Notes: generated by a model not told the origin, from the sequence alone. 64,000 bases of DNA from Collinsella sp. AF02-46-1 (GCF_003465825.1 NZ_QSBV01000001.1:186001-250000); one strand, 5' to 3'; shown: positions 24,893 to 37,163, counted from the stretch's first letter. Numbers and translations are program-made.

Positions 24893-26251
24893 TTAACGGA
24901 GCAGGCCCGCTACTTCGCCGGCCAGGGTGATGGTGCCGGCGGCAACGAAAGCCTCGCCCGCGGCATCGAGGGCCGCGAGGGCCTCGGGCACGCTGGGATA
25001 CACACCCGCGAGCTTGTCGGCGTCCACTAGGGCGGCGAGCTCCTGTGCGGGCAAGGCGCGATCGGAATCGGTCTGGGTTACGACCACGCGGGGGAACGCC
25101 GGAACCAGAACGTCAACGATACCCGCCACGTCCTTATCGGCCAGCGCGGCGCACAGCAGCGTGGGGCGATTCTCTACGCACGAATCGATCTCGTCCAGTG
25201 CGCTCACAAAGTTCTCGCAGCTCTGAGGGTTATGACAGGCGTCGATCAGCTTGAGCGGATTGGTTCCCAGCACATCAAAGCGACCCGGCGTGGGGCAGCC
25301 CATAAGCGACGCATCGAGCTTGTCATGATCGAGCTCGCGACCCAGATACCCCTCGCACAGCATGATCGCACACGCGGCATTCTGCGGCTGATACGCCGGC
25401 TTAACCATGCTCGACGTATAGATGGCACGCGGCGTAGTACAGCTAAACTCCACGGTATCGCCCACGTGCTCCGGCACCTTGGTCGTGGCATGGTTCACCA
25501 CCAGCGGCACAATGCCGCACTCGCAACAACGCGCATCCATCACGCGCTGAACACTCACCTCATGCGTGCCCTCGCCCAAAACAACCAGGCGCCCAGGCTT
25601 AATAACCGCAGCCTTCTCCCCCGCAATAGCCTCGAGCGTATCGCCCAAAATTCGTGTGTGGTCGAGCCCGATGCCGGTAATGGCAACGGCGACGGGATCG
25701 GTCGCGCTCGTAGCATCCCAGCGTCCGCCCATGCCAACCTCGAGCACGGCAACATCCACCGCAGCCTCGGCAAACACGACAAGCGCGGCAGCCGTCAGCA
25801 AGTCAAACGGCGTGATGGAATAGGCGCGCTCCCCCGCCGCCACACGACGGGCATTCACTCGATGTCCCGCCTCAACAGCGGCAGAAACGCCACGGGCAAA
25901 CGCCTCATCGCTCACAACGCGCCCGTCAACCTCCATGCGCTCGGGATAACGCACCAGCTGCGGCGACGTATACAGTGCGGTCTTTAACCCCTCACCACGA
26001 AGGATGGCAGCCGAAAAACGCGTGGTCGAAGTCTTGCCATTAGTACCGGCAACCTGAATGCAATCGAAATACTCATCCGGACGCCCGAGCTCATCGAGCA
26101 TATCGACAACCGTCTCGAGCAAAGGACCAGCATCCCCGGAAATCCGCCCCGTATCAGCAGCCAGCCCAACAGCCTCATCAAACGAAAGCAAATCAAACTC
26201 AAAAGGAACGGTATACAAGCCGGAACGCTTAGGCATTTTTAGAACCGCCAT
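24893..26251 (-). CDS. folC: Folylpolyglutamate synthase / dihydrofolate synthase
   Basis: A Mur-ligase-fold enzyme of 452 residues that adds glutamate to folates. The ATP-binding P-loop is in CIQVAGTNGKTSTTRFSAAILRGEG; LYTSPQLVRYPERMEVDG is the folate-binding region; VAVLEVGMGGRWDATSA and GIGLDHTRILGDTLEAIAGEKAAVIKPG are the magnesium and catalytic segments. The C-terminal ligand domain contains LIDACHNPQSCENFVSAL. It lies downstream of valS on the same strand, a common arrangement, separated by a structured palindrome. Confidence 0.94.
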   Translation of the reverse strand: MAVLKMPKRSGLYTVPFEFDLLSFDEAVGLAADTGRISGDAGPLLETVVDMLDELGRPDEYFDCIQVAGTNGKTSTTRFSAAILRGEGLKTALYTSPQLVRYPERMEVDGRVVSDEAFARGVSAAVEAGHRVNARRVAAGERAYSITPFDLLTAAALVVFAEAAVDVAVLEVGMGGRWDATSATDPVAVAITGIGLDHTRILGDTLEAIAGEKAAVIKPGRLVVLGEGTHEVSVQRVMDARCCECGIVPLVVNHATTKVPEHVGDTVEFSCTTPRAIYTSSMVKPAYQPQNAACAIMLCEGYLGRELDHDKLDASLMGCPTPGRFDVLGTNPLKLIDACHNPQSCENFVSALDEIDSCVENRPTLLCAALADKDVAGIVDVLVPAFPRVVVTQTDSDRALPAQELAALVDADKLAGVYPSVPEALAALDAAGEAFVAAGTITLAGEVAGLLR

Positions 26252-26293
26252 TCATAGAAAAATAAAACAGTATAGGTTGAGGATAGTCAGCGA

Positions 26294-26392
26294 AAACGCC
26301 TCTGATGAGCCAAGGTGCCGTGAAACAAGGGCGCATAGGGCTTATGCCCATGCGCCCGAAGTTGAACGGCAGATTGGCCATCAGAGGCGTTT
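26294..26392. repeat. Nested palindrome between valS and folC
   Basis: AAACGCCTCTGATG (26294-26307) pairs with CATCAGAGGCGTTT (26379-26392). A second inner hairpin, GGGCGCATAGGGC/GCCCATGCGCCC, occupies 26329-26357. In the transcript this would form a stable two-level stem between two genes on the same strand. Confidence 0.75.
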
Positions 26393-26482
26393 GCAGCGTC
26401 GAGTCAGCCGCCGTTCGTTAGAACGGCGGAATAGGTGTCCGCAGCGGAGAGCAAAGCATCGGGACGCGCCCCCGAGTAAACC

Positions 26483-29179
<2,697 letters not shown>

Positions 29180-29200
29180 ATATCTCTCCCTGTCCCGCCG

Positions 29201-29312
29201 GCGTGTCCGCCTGCTTGGTTTTCGCTCGGTCAGGTCCTGGCTCGCACGAAGAGCACATTTAGTGCTCTTCGGCTCGTGCGGAATCTACGAAAACCAAGCA
29301 GGCGGACACGCC
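29201..29312. repeat. 25-bp perfect inverted repeat with inner hairpin upstream of valS
   Basis: The arm 29201-29225 (GGCGTGTCCGCCTGCTTGG...) is the exact reverse complement of 29288-29312. The 62-base loop carries another hairpin, GAAGAGCAC-ATTTA-GTGCTCTTC, with flanking GCAC/GTGC. It ends 22 bases before the valS start codon, so in the mRNA it would be a large cruciform-like leader. No T-box sequence motif was found in it. Confidence 0.85.
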
Positions 29313-29386
29313 TTAGGTATCGATTACTTCAGTCTGAAGGTACTAGCTAAACAATCTCACAGAATAGCACAGGCATACCTGCCGAA

Positions 29387-29469
29387 TAGGGACAGGTTTA
29401 TTCTGGTAGGTTTTATCAGGGGAAACGACAGTTGCCCATATAAAACCGACCAAAATAAACCTGTCCCTA
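29387..29469. repeat. GGGACAGGTTTATT-type palindrome
   Basis: TAGGGACAGGTTTATT... (29387 on) pairs with ...AATAAACCTGTCCCTA (ending 29469); the arms are about 30 bases with a few mismatches. A related element lies at 42478-42565. It is located downstream of clpX and upstream of the valS leader palindrome. Confidence 0.8.
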
Positions 29470-29474
29470 AATAG

Positions 29475-29508
29475 CAGGTCCCGCGGTGGTTGCCGCGGGA
29501 CCTGGATT
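29475..29508 (-). terminator. Possible clpX terminator hairpin
   Basis: AGGTCCCGCGG-TGGTTG-CCGCGGGACCT forms a nearly perfect stem just beyond the clpX stop at 29517. On the minus strand it is followed by GCTATTTAGGG with only a weak T-run. Confidence 0.6.
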
Positions 29509-29516
29509 CAAGCTAT

Positions 29517-30923
29517 TTAGCCGTAGATGCGTTGGGGCTGTTCTTCGCCCTTAACCGCCGCTTCGGTCACGATGACCTTGGCGACACCCTCCTCGCTGGG
29601 GAGGTCGAACATCGTCTGCTGAAGCACGTCTTCGCAGATGGCACGCAGGCCGCGGGCGCCGGTCTTGCGGGCGAGCGCCATACGGGCGATCTCGTGCAGA
29701 GCTTCGTCCTCAAACTCCAGCTCAACGTCCTCGAGCTGGAACATCTTGCGGTATTGACGCACCACGGCGTTCTTGGGCTCGGTCAGAATCGACACCAGGT
29801 CGTCCTCGTCGAGCGCCTGCGTCTGGGTGACAACGGGCGTACGGCCCACGAACTCGGGGATCATGCCAAAGGCGTTGAGGTCCTGCGGGAGCACCTGACG
29901 CAGCAGGTCGTTCTCGTCGACCGAGGTGGGGCCGGCGATCTCGGAGTTAAAGCCCACGCCCTTGTTGCCCACGCGGTCGGCGATGATCTTGTCCAGACCC
30001 ACAAAGGCACCGCCGCAGATAAACAGGATGTTGGTCGTGTCGATCTGCAGGAGCTCCTGCTGGGGATGCTTGCGGCCGCCGGTGGGCGGAACGCTGGCCA
30101 CCGTGCCCTCAAGAATCTTAAGCAGTGCCTGCTGAACGCCCTCGCCCGAAACATCACGGGTAATAGAGAGGTTCTCGGCCTTGCGGGCGATCTTGTCAAT
30201 CTCGTCCACGTAGATAATGCCCACCTGAGCGCGCTCAATGTCGCCATCGGCGGCGTTGATGAGCTTGAGCAGGATGTTCTCCACATCCTCTCCCACGTAG
30301 CCAGCCTCGGTGAGCGCGGTGGCGTCGGCGATGGCAAACGGAACCTCGAGGATGCGCGCGAGCGTCTGGGCGAGCAGGGTCTTGCCGGTACCGGTGGGGC
30401 CGAGCAGCAAAATGTTGGACTTGGCGAGCTCCACCTCGTCCATATCGTCGTCGATCTGCGAGCCCATGCCGTCGTCAAAGGCAGACAACGCGGCGCCGCC
30501 CTCGATCACGCGGCGATAGTGATTGTACACGGCCACCGACATGGCGCGCTTGGCGTCCTCCTGACCCATAACATAGGCCGAAAGCTCGTCATAGATCTCG
30601 TGCGGCGTCGGCACGTGCGTGATGACCTGGCGGTCGTCCTCGAGCTCAAAGCCCTCGGCCTCGGGGTCCACGGCGGGCTGGGATGCAGCCTGGCCGTGGT
30701 CGTTGAGGAAGCCCGGCAGCTTGCCGTTGCGGGCAGCGTCCATAAAGTCCGAAGCCAGCGACTCCTCAAGGATCTCGGAACAGGCGGCGACGCACTCGTC
30801 ACAGATAAAGATGTTGGTCGGGCCCTTTACGAGGCGACGGACCTGGCCCTGCTCTTTTCCGCAAAAGGAGCAGCGGATGGGGTTGCCGTTCTCGTCAAAG
30901 TTGTCCTGCATGTTACCTGCCAT
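29517..30923 (-). CDS. clpX: ATP-dependent Clp protease ATP-binding subunit ClpX
   Basis: An AAA+ unfoldase of 468 residues. The N-terminal zinc domain is [28 protein letters not shown]. Walker A is [18 protein letters not shown], Walker B is [13 protein letters not shown], followed by sensor and pore residues ([11 protein letters not shown]) and the C-terminal small domain ([27 protein letters not shown]). It delivers substrates to ClpP, encoded just upstream. A spacer rich in acidic residues between the zinc domain and the AAA+ core (about residues 70-130) is longer than in E. coli. The ATG at 30923 with AAGGA upstream is preferred; ATG at 30911 is possible. Confidence 0.95.
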   Translation of the reverse strand: MAGNMQDNFDENGNPIRCSFCGKEQGQVRRLVKGPTNIFICDECVAACSEILEESLASDFMDAARNGKLPGFLNDHGQAASQPAVDPEAEGFELEDDRQVITHVPTPHEIYDELSAYVMGQEDAKRAMSVAVYNHYRRVIEGGAALSAFDDGMGSQIDDDMDEVELAKSNILLLGPTGTGKTLLAQTLARILEVPFAIADATALTEAGYVGEDVENILLKLINAADGDIERAQVGIIYVDEIDKIARKAENLSITRDVSGEGVQQALLKILEGTVASVPPTGGRKHPQQELLQIDTTNILFICGGAFVGLDKIIADRVGNKGVGFNSEIAGPTSVDENDLLRQVLPQDLNAFGMIPEFVGRTPVVTQTQALDEDDLVSILTEPKNAVVRQYRKMFQLEDVELEFEDEALHEIARMALARKTGARGLRAICEDVLQQTMFDLPSEEGVAKVIVTEAAVKGEEQPQRIYG

Positions 30924-30924
30924 C

Positions 30925-31545
30925 CTAGGCATCCTTCGCGGCGAGATCTCGCGAGGTGACGATACGGTCAATCAGGCCGTAGTCGAGGGCCTCGGCGGCG
31001 GTCAGGTAGTTGTCGCGCTCGGTATCGGCCTGGACCTTCTCGATGGGCTGGCCCGAGGCATCGGACAAGATCTGGTTGAGCTCGCGGCGGGTCTTCTTGA
31101 TCTCCTCGGCCACAATCTCAATCTCGGTCTGCTGACCCTGGGCACCGCCGCTGGGCTGGTGAATCATGACTTTGGAGTGCGGCAGGCAGAAGCGCTTGCC
31201 CTTAGCGCCGGCCGAAAGCAGCACGGCGGCCATGGACGCGGCCATACCGACGCAGATGGTGGAGACCTGCGGCTTGATGAAGTTCATGGTGTCAAGAATC
31301 GCCAGGCCGGAGTAAACCTCGCCACCGGGCGAATTGATGTAGAGCGAGATATCCTTCTCGGCATCCTGGCTCTCAAGATGCAGCAGCTGGGCAACGACCA
31401 GGTTGGCGCTGACGGAGTTGATCTCCTCGCCCAAGAAGATGATGCGGTCGTTGAGCAGGCGCGAATAGATATCGTAGCTGCGCTCGCCGCGCGGCGTCTG
31501 CTCGATAACGTATGGCACGAGGGCGGAATCGAACTTAGCGATCAT
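30925..31545 (-). CDS. clpP: ATP-dependent Clp protease proteolytic subunit
   Basis: A serine protease of 206 residues forming the tetradecameric chamber of ClpXP. The catalytic Ser is in [20 protein letters not shown], His in [14 protein letters not shown], and Asp in the [12 protein letters not shown] segment. [17 protein letters not shown] is the conserved handle region. The ATG at 31545 has GGAG six bases upstream; the ten additional in-frame residues upstream are unlikely. It lies between tig and clpX, the usual tig-clpP-clpX order. Confidence 0.96.
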   Translation of the reverse strand: MIAKFDSALVPYVIEQTPRGERSYDIYSRLLNDRIIFLGEEINSVSANLVVAQLLHLESQDAEKDISLYINSPGGEVYSGLAILDTMNFIKPQVSTICVGMAASMAAVLLSAGAKGKRFCLPHSKVMIHQPSGGAQGQQTEIEIVAEEIKKTRRELNQILSDASGQPIEKVQADTERDNYLTAAEALDYGLIDRIVTSRDLAAKDA

Positions 31546-31591
31546 ACGCATCTCCATTTCTCTCTTGCGGACCAAATTGGTTCTAGATAAA

Positions 31592-31632
31592 CGTACGGTG
31601 CCCGCATGCTATGCATTGGCTGGCACCGTACG
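31592..31632 (-). terminator. Hairpin between tig and clpP
   Basis: CGTACGGTGCC (31592-31602) pairs exactly with GGCACCGTACG (31622-31632). On the minus strand it is followed by TTTATC. It may be a partial terminator or attenuator that separates tig from clpPX. Confidence 0.65.
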
Positions 31633-31708
31633 AAGCAACCGGATAACCGGCTATTAACTTTACCCCATCACGGGCACATACATGCGCTCGCGGGCAAGGT
31701 GGCGAGAA

Positions 31709-33007
31709 TTACTCGGCGTCCTTGGCGGTCTCGTCGACCTCGGTCACCTTGGCGTTCTCGACCAGGTGGTCGACGGCCTTGGAGCGACGGATGGACTCGC
31801 GGACGGCAGGCATGCGGCCATCGGCGATGAACTCGGCCTTGGAAGCCTCGACGTCCTTGACGCCGGCCTTCTCGAACTCGGCGTTGATGTCGTCCTCGGT
31901 GACCTCAATCTTGAGCTCACGCGCGAGGGCGTCCAGAGCCAGGGACTCACGGGCAACGTCGTTGGCCTGCTTATGCAGGTCGCCGATGAACTGCTCCATG
32001 GTCAGACCGGAAGCGGGCAGCCAGGTGTCGAGCGTCATGCCGCGGGCAGCGAGGTTGGACAGGAAGTTCTGGCCAAGCTCCTCAAAGACGGACTGCTCGT
32101 AGTCGGCGTCCATCTCGTCGAGCTGCAGACGCTCGGCGAGAGCGGAGACGCAACGGTTCTCCTTCTCGGCCGGCAGGCGGGAAGCCTTGTCCTGCTCAAT
32201 CTCAATCTTGATGGCGTCGCGCATGGCGCCGATGCTGTCGAAGCCAAAGTCGGACTTGACGAGCTCGTCGGTGAGCTCGGGGGTGTTGCGGACCTTGATG
32301 CCCTTGACGGTGACCTCGACGGTGTGGGTCTCGGCCTCCTCGCCCTCCTCGGCCTCGTCGGTCCAGGTGACGGACTTGACGTCGTCAACGTTGGCGCCGA
32401 TCAGAGCCTCGTTGAACTCGGCGGGGTTGCTGTCGCTACCGGCGATGAGCATACGGCCCTCGGCGGCAAAGTTGTCGGCGTTCTCGACGGCCTTGAGGTC
32501 GACGGTAACGTAGTCCTCGGACTCGACAGCGCGGCCCTCGACATCCTCGAAGGTGGCACGGTAGTTGAGGAGCATCTCGACCTGGTTGTTGATCTCGGAC
32601 TCGGTGACCTCCGCAGGGGGCATCTCGATCTCGACAGCGTCGAAGGAGGAGAGCTCAGCGGCGGGACGCAGGGAGAACTCGACGGTGTAGGTGTAGTCCT
32701 CGTGATCCTTAGCGAGGTCGAGGTCCTTGTAGTCACCGTTCTTGGTGGGGACGATGTCCAGCTCGTTGAGGACGGCGGGCTCGTTGGCGGCGATCAGGTC
32801 GTTGGTGGCCTGAGCGAGGGTAGCCTCGGCGCCAAGAGCAGAGTCGATAACCGGACGGGGAGCCTTACCGGCGCGGAAGCCCGGGAAGCGGTACTTCTTG
32901 GCGGTGTCCTTGTAAGCCTTCTTGATCGCGGCGTCGACGTCGGCGGCCGGGATGGTGACCGTAGCGGTGAGCTTGGCGTCCTTGACGTCAGAAGCGGTGA
33001 TGTTCAA
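31709..33007 (-). CDS. tig: Trigger factor
   Basis: A ribosome-associated chaperone and peptidyl-prolyl isomerase of about 432 residues. The ribosome-binding signature is YRFPGFRAGKAPRPVIDSALG. The FKBP-like domain spans about residues 150-245 (SEDYVTVDLKAVENADN...EFNEALIGANVDDVKSVTW), and the C-terminal chaperone arms follow. The start is uncertain: AGGAGG sits six bases before TTG at 33007, giving a protein beginning NITASDVKD. The ATG at 33022 overlaps that SD sequence, and GTG at 33010 is only three bases from it. The C-terminus is acidic (VDETAKDAE). Confidence 0.95.
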   Translation of the reverse strand: MNITASDVKDAKLTATVTIPAADVDAAIKKAYKDTAKKYRFPGFRAGKAPRPVIDSALGAEATLAQATNDLIAANEPAVLNELDIVPTKNGDYKDLDLAKDHEDYTYTVEFSLRPAAELSSFDAVEIEMPPAEVTESEINNQVEMLLNYRATFEDVEGRAVESEDYVTVDLKAVENADNFAAEGRMLIAGSDSNPAEFNEALIGANVDDVKSVTWTDEAEEGEEAETHTVEVTVKGIKVRNTPELTDELVKSDFGFDSIGAMRDAIKIEIEQDKASRLPAEKENRCVSALAERLQLDEMDADYEQSVFEELGQNFLSNLAARGMTLDTWLPASGLTMEQFIGDLHKQANDVARESLALDALARELKIEVTEDDINAEFEKAGVKDVEASKAEFIADGRMPAVRESIRRSKAVDHLVENAKVTEVDETAKDAE

Positions 33008-33098
33008 CACGTTCCTCCTCATACTGCCCAGCTTATCTGAGGTGCTGGTACCTTTATGCAACAAAGAGTCGCGACGGCCAGGGCCGACGCAGATGCGT

Positions 33099-33182
33099 TG
33101 GTGCGGGCGAAAGGACTCGAACCTTCACGGGAATCCCACCAGAACCTAAATCTGGCGCGTCTACCAATTCCGCCACGCCCGC
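33099..33182 (-). tRNA. tRNA-Leu (anticodon TAG)
   Basis: A type II tRNA on the minus strand: acceptor GCGGGCG/CGCCCGC with encoded CCA, D arm GGCGGAATTGGTAGACGC, anticodon arm CCAGA-TTTAGGT-TCTGG, a variable arm (TGGGATTCCCGTG) and T arm GGTTCGAGTCC. It lies between the tig promoter region and the molybdenum hydroxylase terminator. Confidence 0.95.
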
Positions 33183-33268
33183 ATGAGCGCACAGATTAGG
33201 AATGATAGCAGATACGAGCGACAAGCGCACGCACACGTTTTACAGGCTCACGACCTCACCACGAGTGC

Positions 33269-33293
33269 AAAAGGCGGGTCGAGTTGCCCCGCC
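33269..33293 (-). terminator. Terminator of the molybdenum hydroxylase operon
   Basis: GGCGGG (33273-33278) pairs with CCCGCC (33288-33293). On the minus strand the stem is followed by TTTT. It begins about 30 bases after the hydroxylase stop. Confidence 0.65.
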
Positions 33294-33322
33294 CCGCCAA
33301 TTACGACTTGTTCGCCGACCCG

Positions 33323-36154
33323 CTACTCCCCCAGCAGCGCTTTCTCCGGCGTGATGGGCAGCGAGCGGACCTGGTGGCCCGTGGCGTGTGCGACGGCCGA
33401 GGCCACGGCGGCGAGCGGCGTGTTGATGACGACCTCGCCGATCGACTTGGCGCCAAACGGGCCCGTCGGCTCGTAGCTCGGCTCAAAGGCCACGCGAATG
33501 CTGCCGATATCCAGGCGCGTAGGCAGCTTGTAGCTCATAAAGTTGCCGGTGCGCAGGCGGCCACGGTCGTCGTGCTCGACGATCTCGTAGAGCGCATGAC
33601 CGATACCCTGGGCAATGCCGCCCTCGGCCTGGACGCGCGCGAGCGCCTCGTTGATCACGGTGCCGCAGTCCACAGCCGCCGCGTAGTCCACCACGGTCAC
33701 CTTGCCGGTGGCCTTATCGACCTCGACCTCGGCAATGCCGGCCATAAACGGCGGAGGCGAAACGGGCAGGCAGGCAGAGGCATGCGAGGTGAGCGCGTCG
33801 CCGCCCGCGATGTTCTTGACGCATAGGTTGGCAAAGTCGCGCAGCGTGAGGTAGCGGTTCTGCTCGCGCGCGGCACGCTCGTCGGACAGGCGCACGTACT
33901 GGCCATCAAAGACCACGTCGGCGGCGTCCACATCCCACATCTGGGCGGCCTTGACGCAAATCTTCTCGCGCAGCTCGGTCGCGGCGTTCTTGGCTGCCAG
34001 GCCCGTCACGTAGGTACCGGAGCTCGCGTACGAGCCGGCGTCGAACGGCGACACGTCGGTATCCACGCCGCGCACCACAATGAGCAAGCTTTCAACGCCC
34101 AACTCCTCGGCGGCAATCTGCGCCAGAATCGTATCGACGCCCATGCCGTTATCGGTGGCGCCGGTCGAAAGCGTAATAAAGCCGTCCTCTTCCAGGCGCA
34201 TGTCGATGCCGGCGATGTCCACGTTGGAGATGCCCGAGCCCTGCATGGTGAGCGCGCAGCCCAGGGCGCGCACGTGGTCGCCCAGGTCCACGGCCAGCGG
34301 CTTGTCGCGCCAGCCGATCATGTCCATCGCACGCAGCAGGCAGCGGTCGAGCGCGCAGGCGTTGAGCTTCTCGTTGTAGTACTGCGGCATGACCTCGCCC
34401 TCGCGCACGATGTTCTTAAGGCGCAGGTCGGCAGGGTCCATGTGCAGCATGTCGGCGAGCTCGTTGACGGCGCTCTCCACGGCAAACTGGCCCTGGGTAG
34501 CACCGTAGCCGCGATACGCGCCGCCGCGGTTGGTGTTGGTGTAGACGGCGTCCCACCTAAAGCGGCTCGCCTTCACATGGTTGTAGATGGGCAGGCTCTT
34601 GTGGCCCGAAAGGCCGATGGTCGTGGTGGCGTGCTCGCCGTACGCGCCGGCGTTGGACAGCGTATGCAGGTCGATGGCCGTGATGGTGCCGTCGTTCATG
34701 GCGCCCAGCTTAACGGTCATCTGCATCTGATGGCGCGAGTTGCCCGCGGTGATGGTCTCCTCGCGGGTGTAGCAGCAGTAGCTCGGACGGCCGGTCTGCT
34801 GTGTCACGAACGCCACGAAGATCTCACAGCAGCCCGTCTGCTTGGAGCCAAAGCCGCCGCCGATGCGCGGCTTGATAACCTGCACCTGCGACTGCGGAAT
34901 GTCGAGCGACTGCGCGACCATGCGGCGCACGTGGAAGGGCACCTGCGTGGAGGAGGTCACCGAGATGCGGCCGAACGCGTCGGTCGTCGCGAAGGCGCGG
35001 AAGGTCTCCATGGGCGCGGTCTGCGTGGCCTGGCTGGTGTAGGTGCGCTCAAAGACGATGTCGCTCTGGGCAAAGGCCTCGTCCAGGTCGCCAAAGTCGC
35101 TGGTACCGCTGCACACCAGGTTACGGGGAACGTCGCCGCCCTGCGGGAACATGAAGGTCACGTCGCCCTCGGGGTGGACCACGATGTCGTTATCGAGCGC
35201 CTGGGTAAAGTCGAGCAGGGGCTCGAGCACCTCGTAGTCGACCTTGATGAGCTTGAGCGCCTTATCGGCGGCCTCCTCGGTCTCGGCGGCGACGATCGCC
35301 ACCTCTTCGTTTTGGTAGCGCACGAGGTTCTCGAGGATCAGACGGTCGTAGGGACTCGGCTGCGGATAGCTCTGACCGGCGATGGTAAAGCGACGCTTGG
35401 GCACGTCCTCGTAGGTATAGACGCCCACCACGCCGGGCACCTTCAGGGCGCGCGACGTGTCGATGGAGCGGATCTTGGCGCGGGCATACGGGCTGCGCTT
35501 GAGCTTGACGATCAGGGCGCCGGCGGGCACCAGGTCGCCCGTGTAGACCGGACGGCCCTCGAGCAGGGCCTTCGAGTCCTTCTTGGGCTGTTTGTGGGTG
35601 ATTTGCTTGTAGGAGACGCCGTCGCAGCTGGTGTCGTTGACCGGCAGCTCGGGCATCTCAAAGCCCACCCGCACGCCGGACTCGTTGAGAAAGCGCACGA
35701 TGGCGCGCAGCTGGCTCTCGTAGCCGCTGCAGCGGCAAAGATTGCCGGCGAGCTGGCGCGAGAGCTCCTCGCGCGTGGCGACGAGCGTCGGGTCCTCCTT
35801 GGCGGCGCGGGCGAGCGCCAGCACGTTCATGATGAGGCCGGGGGCGCAAAAACCGCACTGCTCGGCGCCTTCGGCAGCCATCGCGCGGGCGAGCGCCTCG
35901 GACTCGGCCTTGAGGCCCTCGAGCGTGGTGACGGAGCGGCCCTCGACGCGCGCGGCGGGAACCGAGCAGCTCAGCACCGGGTCGCCGTCGAGCCACACCG
36001 TGCACAGGCCGCAGTTGGTGGTTTCGCAGGCGCAGCGTACCGACGCGCAGCCCTGCTCGCGCAGCAGCGCAAAGAGCATGGTGTCGGGGGCAATCTGAAC
36101 CTTGACCTTGCGACCGTTGAGCGTAAAAGAAAGATCGATGAGTTTGGCAGCCAT
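33323..36154 (-). CDS. Molybdenum hydroxylase (xanthine dehydrogenase family), fused 2Fe-2S and molybdopterin subunits
   Basis: A protein of 943 residues. The N-terminal 160 residues hold two [2Fe-2S] clusters: Cys43, 48, 51 and 63 (CETTNCGLC...LSC) and a second set in EQCGFCAPGLIM and GNLCRCSGYE. The rest is the molybdopterin-binding part: TSQATQTAPMET, RIGGGFGSKQ, RGGAYRGYGATQGQFAVESAV and, near the end, GGIAQGIGHALYEI with the probable catalytic Glu region. It hydroxylates a purine-like or aldehyde substrate, which is not known here. The FAD subunit is encoded directly upstream. Given the selenium genes nearby, it could be one of the selenium-dependent molybdenum hydroxylases that carry labile selenium, but no sequence feature proves this. 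Confidence 0.87.
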   Translation of the reverse strand: MAAKLIDLSFTLNGRKVKVQIAPDTMLFALLREQGCASVRCACETTNCGLCTVWLDGDPVLSCSVPAARVEGRSVTTLEGLKAESEALARAMAAEGAEQCGFCAPGLIMNVLALARAAKEDPTLVATREELSRQLAGNLCRCSGYESQLRAIVRFLNESGVRVGFEMPELPVNDTSCDGVSYKQITHKQPKKDSKALLEGRPVYTGDLVPAGALIVKLKRSPYARAKIRSIDTSRALKVPGVVGVYTYEDVPKRRFTIAGQSYPQPSPYDRLILENLVRYQNEEVAIVAAETEEAADKALKLIKVDYEVLEPLLDFTQALDNDIVVHPEGDVTFMFPQGGDVPRNLVCSGTSDFGDLDEAFAQSDIVFERTYTSQATQTAPMETFRAFATTDAFGRISVTSSTQVPFHVRRMVAQSLDIPQSQVQVIKPRIGGGFGSKQTGCCEIFVAFVTQQTGRPSYCCYTREETITAGNSRHQMQMTVKLGAMNDGTITAIDLHTLSNAGAYGEHATTTIGLSGHKSLPIYNHVKASRFRWDAVYTNTNRGGAYRGYGATQGQFAVESAVNELADMLHMDPADLRLKNIVREGEVMPQYYNEKLNACALDRCLLRAMDMIGWRDKPLAVDLGDHVRALGCALTMQGSGISNVDIAGIDMRLEEDGFITLSTGATDNGMGVDTILAQIAAEELGVESLLIVVRGVDTDVSPFDAGSYASSGTYVTGLAAKNAATELREKICVKAAQMWDVDAADVVFDGQYVRLSDERAAREQNRYLTLRDFANLCVKNIAGGDALTSHASACLPVSPPPFMAGIAEVEVDKATGKVTVVDYAAAVDCGTVINEALARVQAEGGIAQGIGHALYEIVEHDDRGRLRTGNFMSYKLPTRLDIGSIRVAFEPSYEPTGPFGAKSIGEVVINTPLAAVASAVAHATGHQVRSLPITPEKALLGE

Positions 36155-37068
36155 TAGCGCACCTCGCTAGAATCGACGCCGGGCACGCGGCGGCAGGAAT
36201 ACTCGTCCGTGGCGTGCTTGGGAATCTGCACGCCCTCGAGCTCGCGGACAAGCGCGGCCGAAAGCTCAATGCCGGCGGCGCGGCGCACGGCCTGAATCGC
36301 CAGCGGGGCCGAGATGCGGCGGCGGTAGTCGGCCGAGCCCCACAGGTTGGTGCCGTAGCTCAGGGTACGCACGGATGCGGCAAGGGCGCACAGCTCGTCC
36401 TCGGAAGGCTGCTCGTTCACCAGGCCGCATGCCTCGCCCCGCAGCAGGGTCGCGCGCAGCGGGCGGGCACCCACGGTGACGTGCCAGGAGCCGTCCCACC
36501 AGGCGGCGGTGACGTTCAGCGAGGGGAAGTCGGTCGCGGCCTTGCGCACGGCCTCGTAGCTTGCGCGGTAGTCGTGTTTAACGACCACAACATGCTCGAT
36601 CACGTCGCGCACGTAGCCCATGTTCACAAACTCGGCGAGCGGCACGCGGCCGGCACCTGTCAGCTTAACGTATGAATCGAGTGCCAAAAAAGCCGAAAGC
36701 ACGTCCGAGAAGCCAAAGCGGCCGTAGATGCTGCCGCCCACCGTGGCGGTATTGCGCAGCTGCACGCCCACGATATCGTGGACGGCAAACTCAAAGACAT
36801 TGTTGACGAGCGCGTTGAGCTCGGCATGGCGCTCGAGCTGGCGTAGGGTGCACATGGCACCGATGCGAAACTCGGTCTCGGTCTCCTCGATCTGATCGAG
36901 TCCGCAGGCCGAAAGGTCAATCGCCGTCGCCACGCGACGCGAACCCAGGCGCATCCAGATGCCGCCGCCCACAATCTTGTTGTTGCGGTTCTTCTGTAAG
37001 AGCTCATAGGCTTCGGCCGCGTTTCCAACACGGACGTAGGTACCGAACTTGAGCACGTTCTCCCCCAT
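36154..37068 (-). CDS. FAD-binding subunit of the molybdenum hydroxylase
   Basis: A protein of 304 residues matching the FAD-binding domain of molybdopterin dehydrogenases: NNKIVGGGIWMRLGSRRVATAIDLS is the FAD phosphate-binding strand, NTATVGGSIYGRFGFSDVLSAFLALDS the second FAD loop, and the C-terminal CO-dehydrogenase flavoprotein domain follows (DYRRRISAPLAIQAVRRAAG). It passes electrons from the Fe-S subunit to NAD or another acceptor. The stop overlaps the ATG of the large subunit. An alternative GTG start at 37056 follows GGGGGAG. Confidence 0.87.
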   Translation of the reverse strand: MGENVLKFGTYVRVGNAAEAYELLQKNRNNKIVGGGIWMRLGSRRVATAIDLSACGLDQIEETETEFRIGAMCTLRQLERHAELNALVNNVFEFAVHDIVGVQLRNTATVGGSIYGRFGFSDVLSAFLALDSYVKLTGAGRVPLAEFVNMGYVRDVIEHVVVVKHDYRASYEAVRKAATDFPSLNVTAAWWDGSWHVTVGARPLRATLLRGEACGLVNEQPSEDELCALAASVRTLSYGTNLWGSADYRRRISAPLAIQAVRRAAGIELSAALVRELEGVQIPKHATDEYSCRRVPGVDSSEVR

Positions 37069-37130
37069 CTCTTTACTTGTCCAGTACCCCTAAGTGTACC
37101 AAACGAGGGCGCACGGCCCTCACCACCATA

Positions 37131-37163
37131 GAAAAAGGCTCCCAGCACAAATGCTGGGAGCCT
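37131..37163 (-). terminator. gdhA terminator
   Basis: AGGCTCCCAGCA-CAAA-TGCTGGGAGCCT is a perfect 12-bp stem; on the minus strand it is followed by five T. It lies just after the gdhA stop. Confidence 0.92.

Noticed and set aside
29180..29320. T-box riboswitch upstream of valS
   Set aside because: No AGGGTGG-type T-box sequence and no typical specifier stem; the region is dominated by a perfect palindrome.
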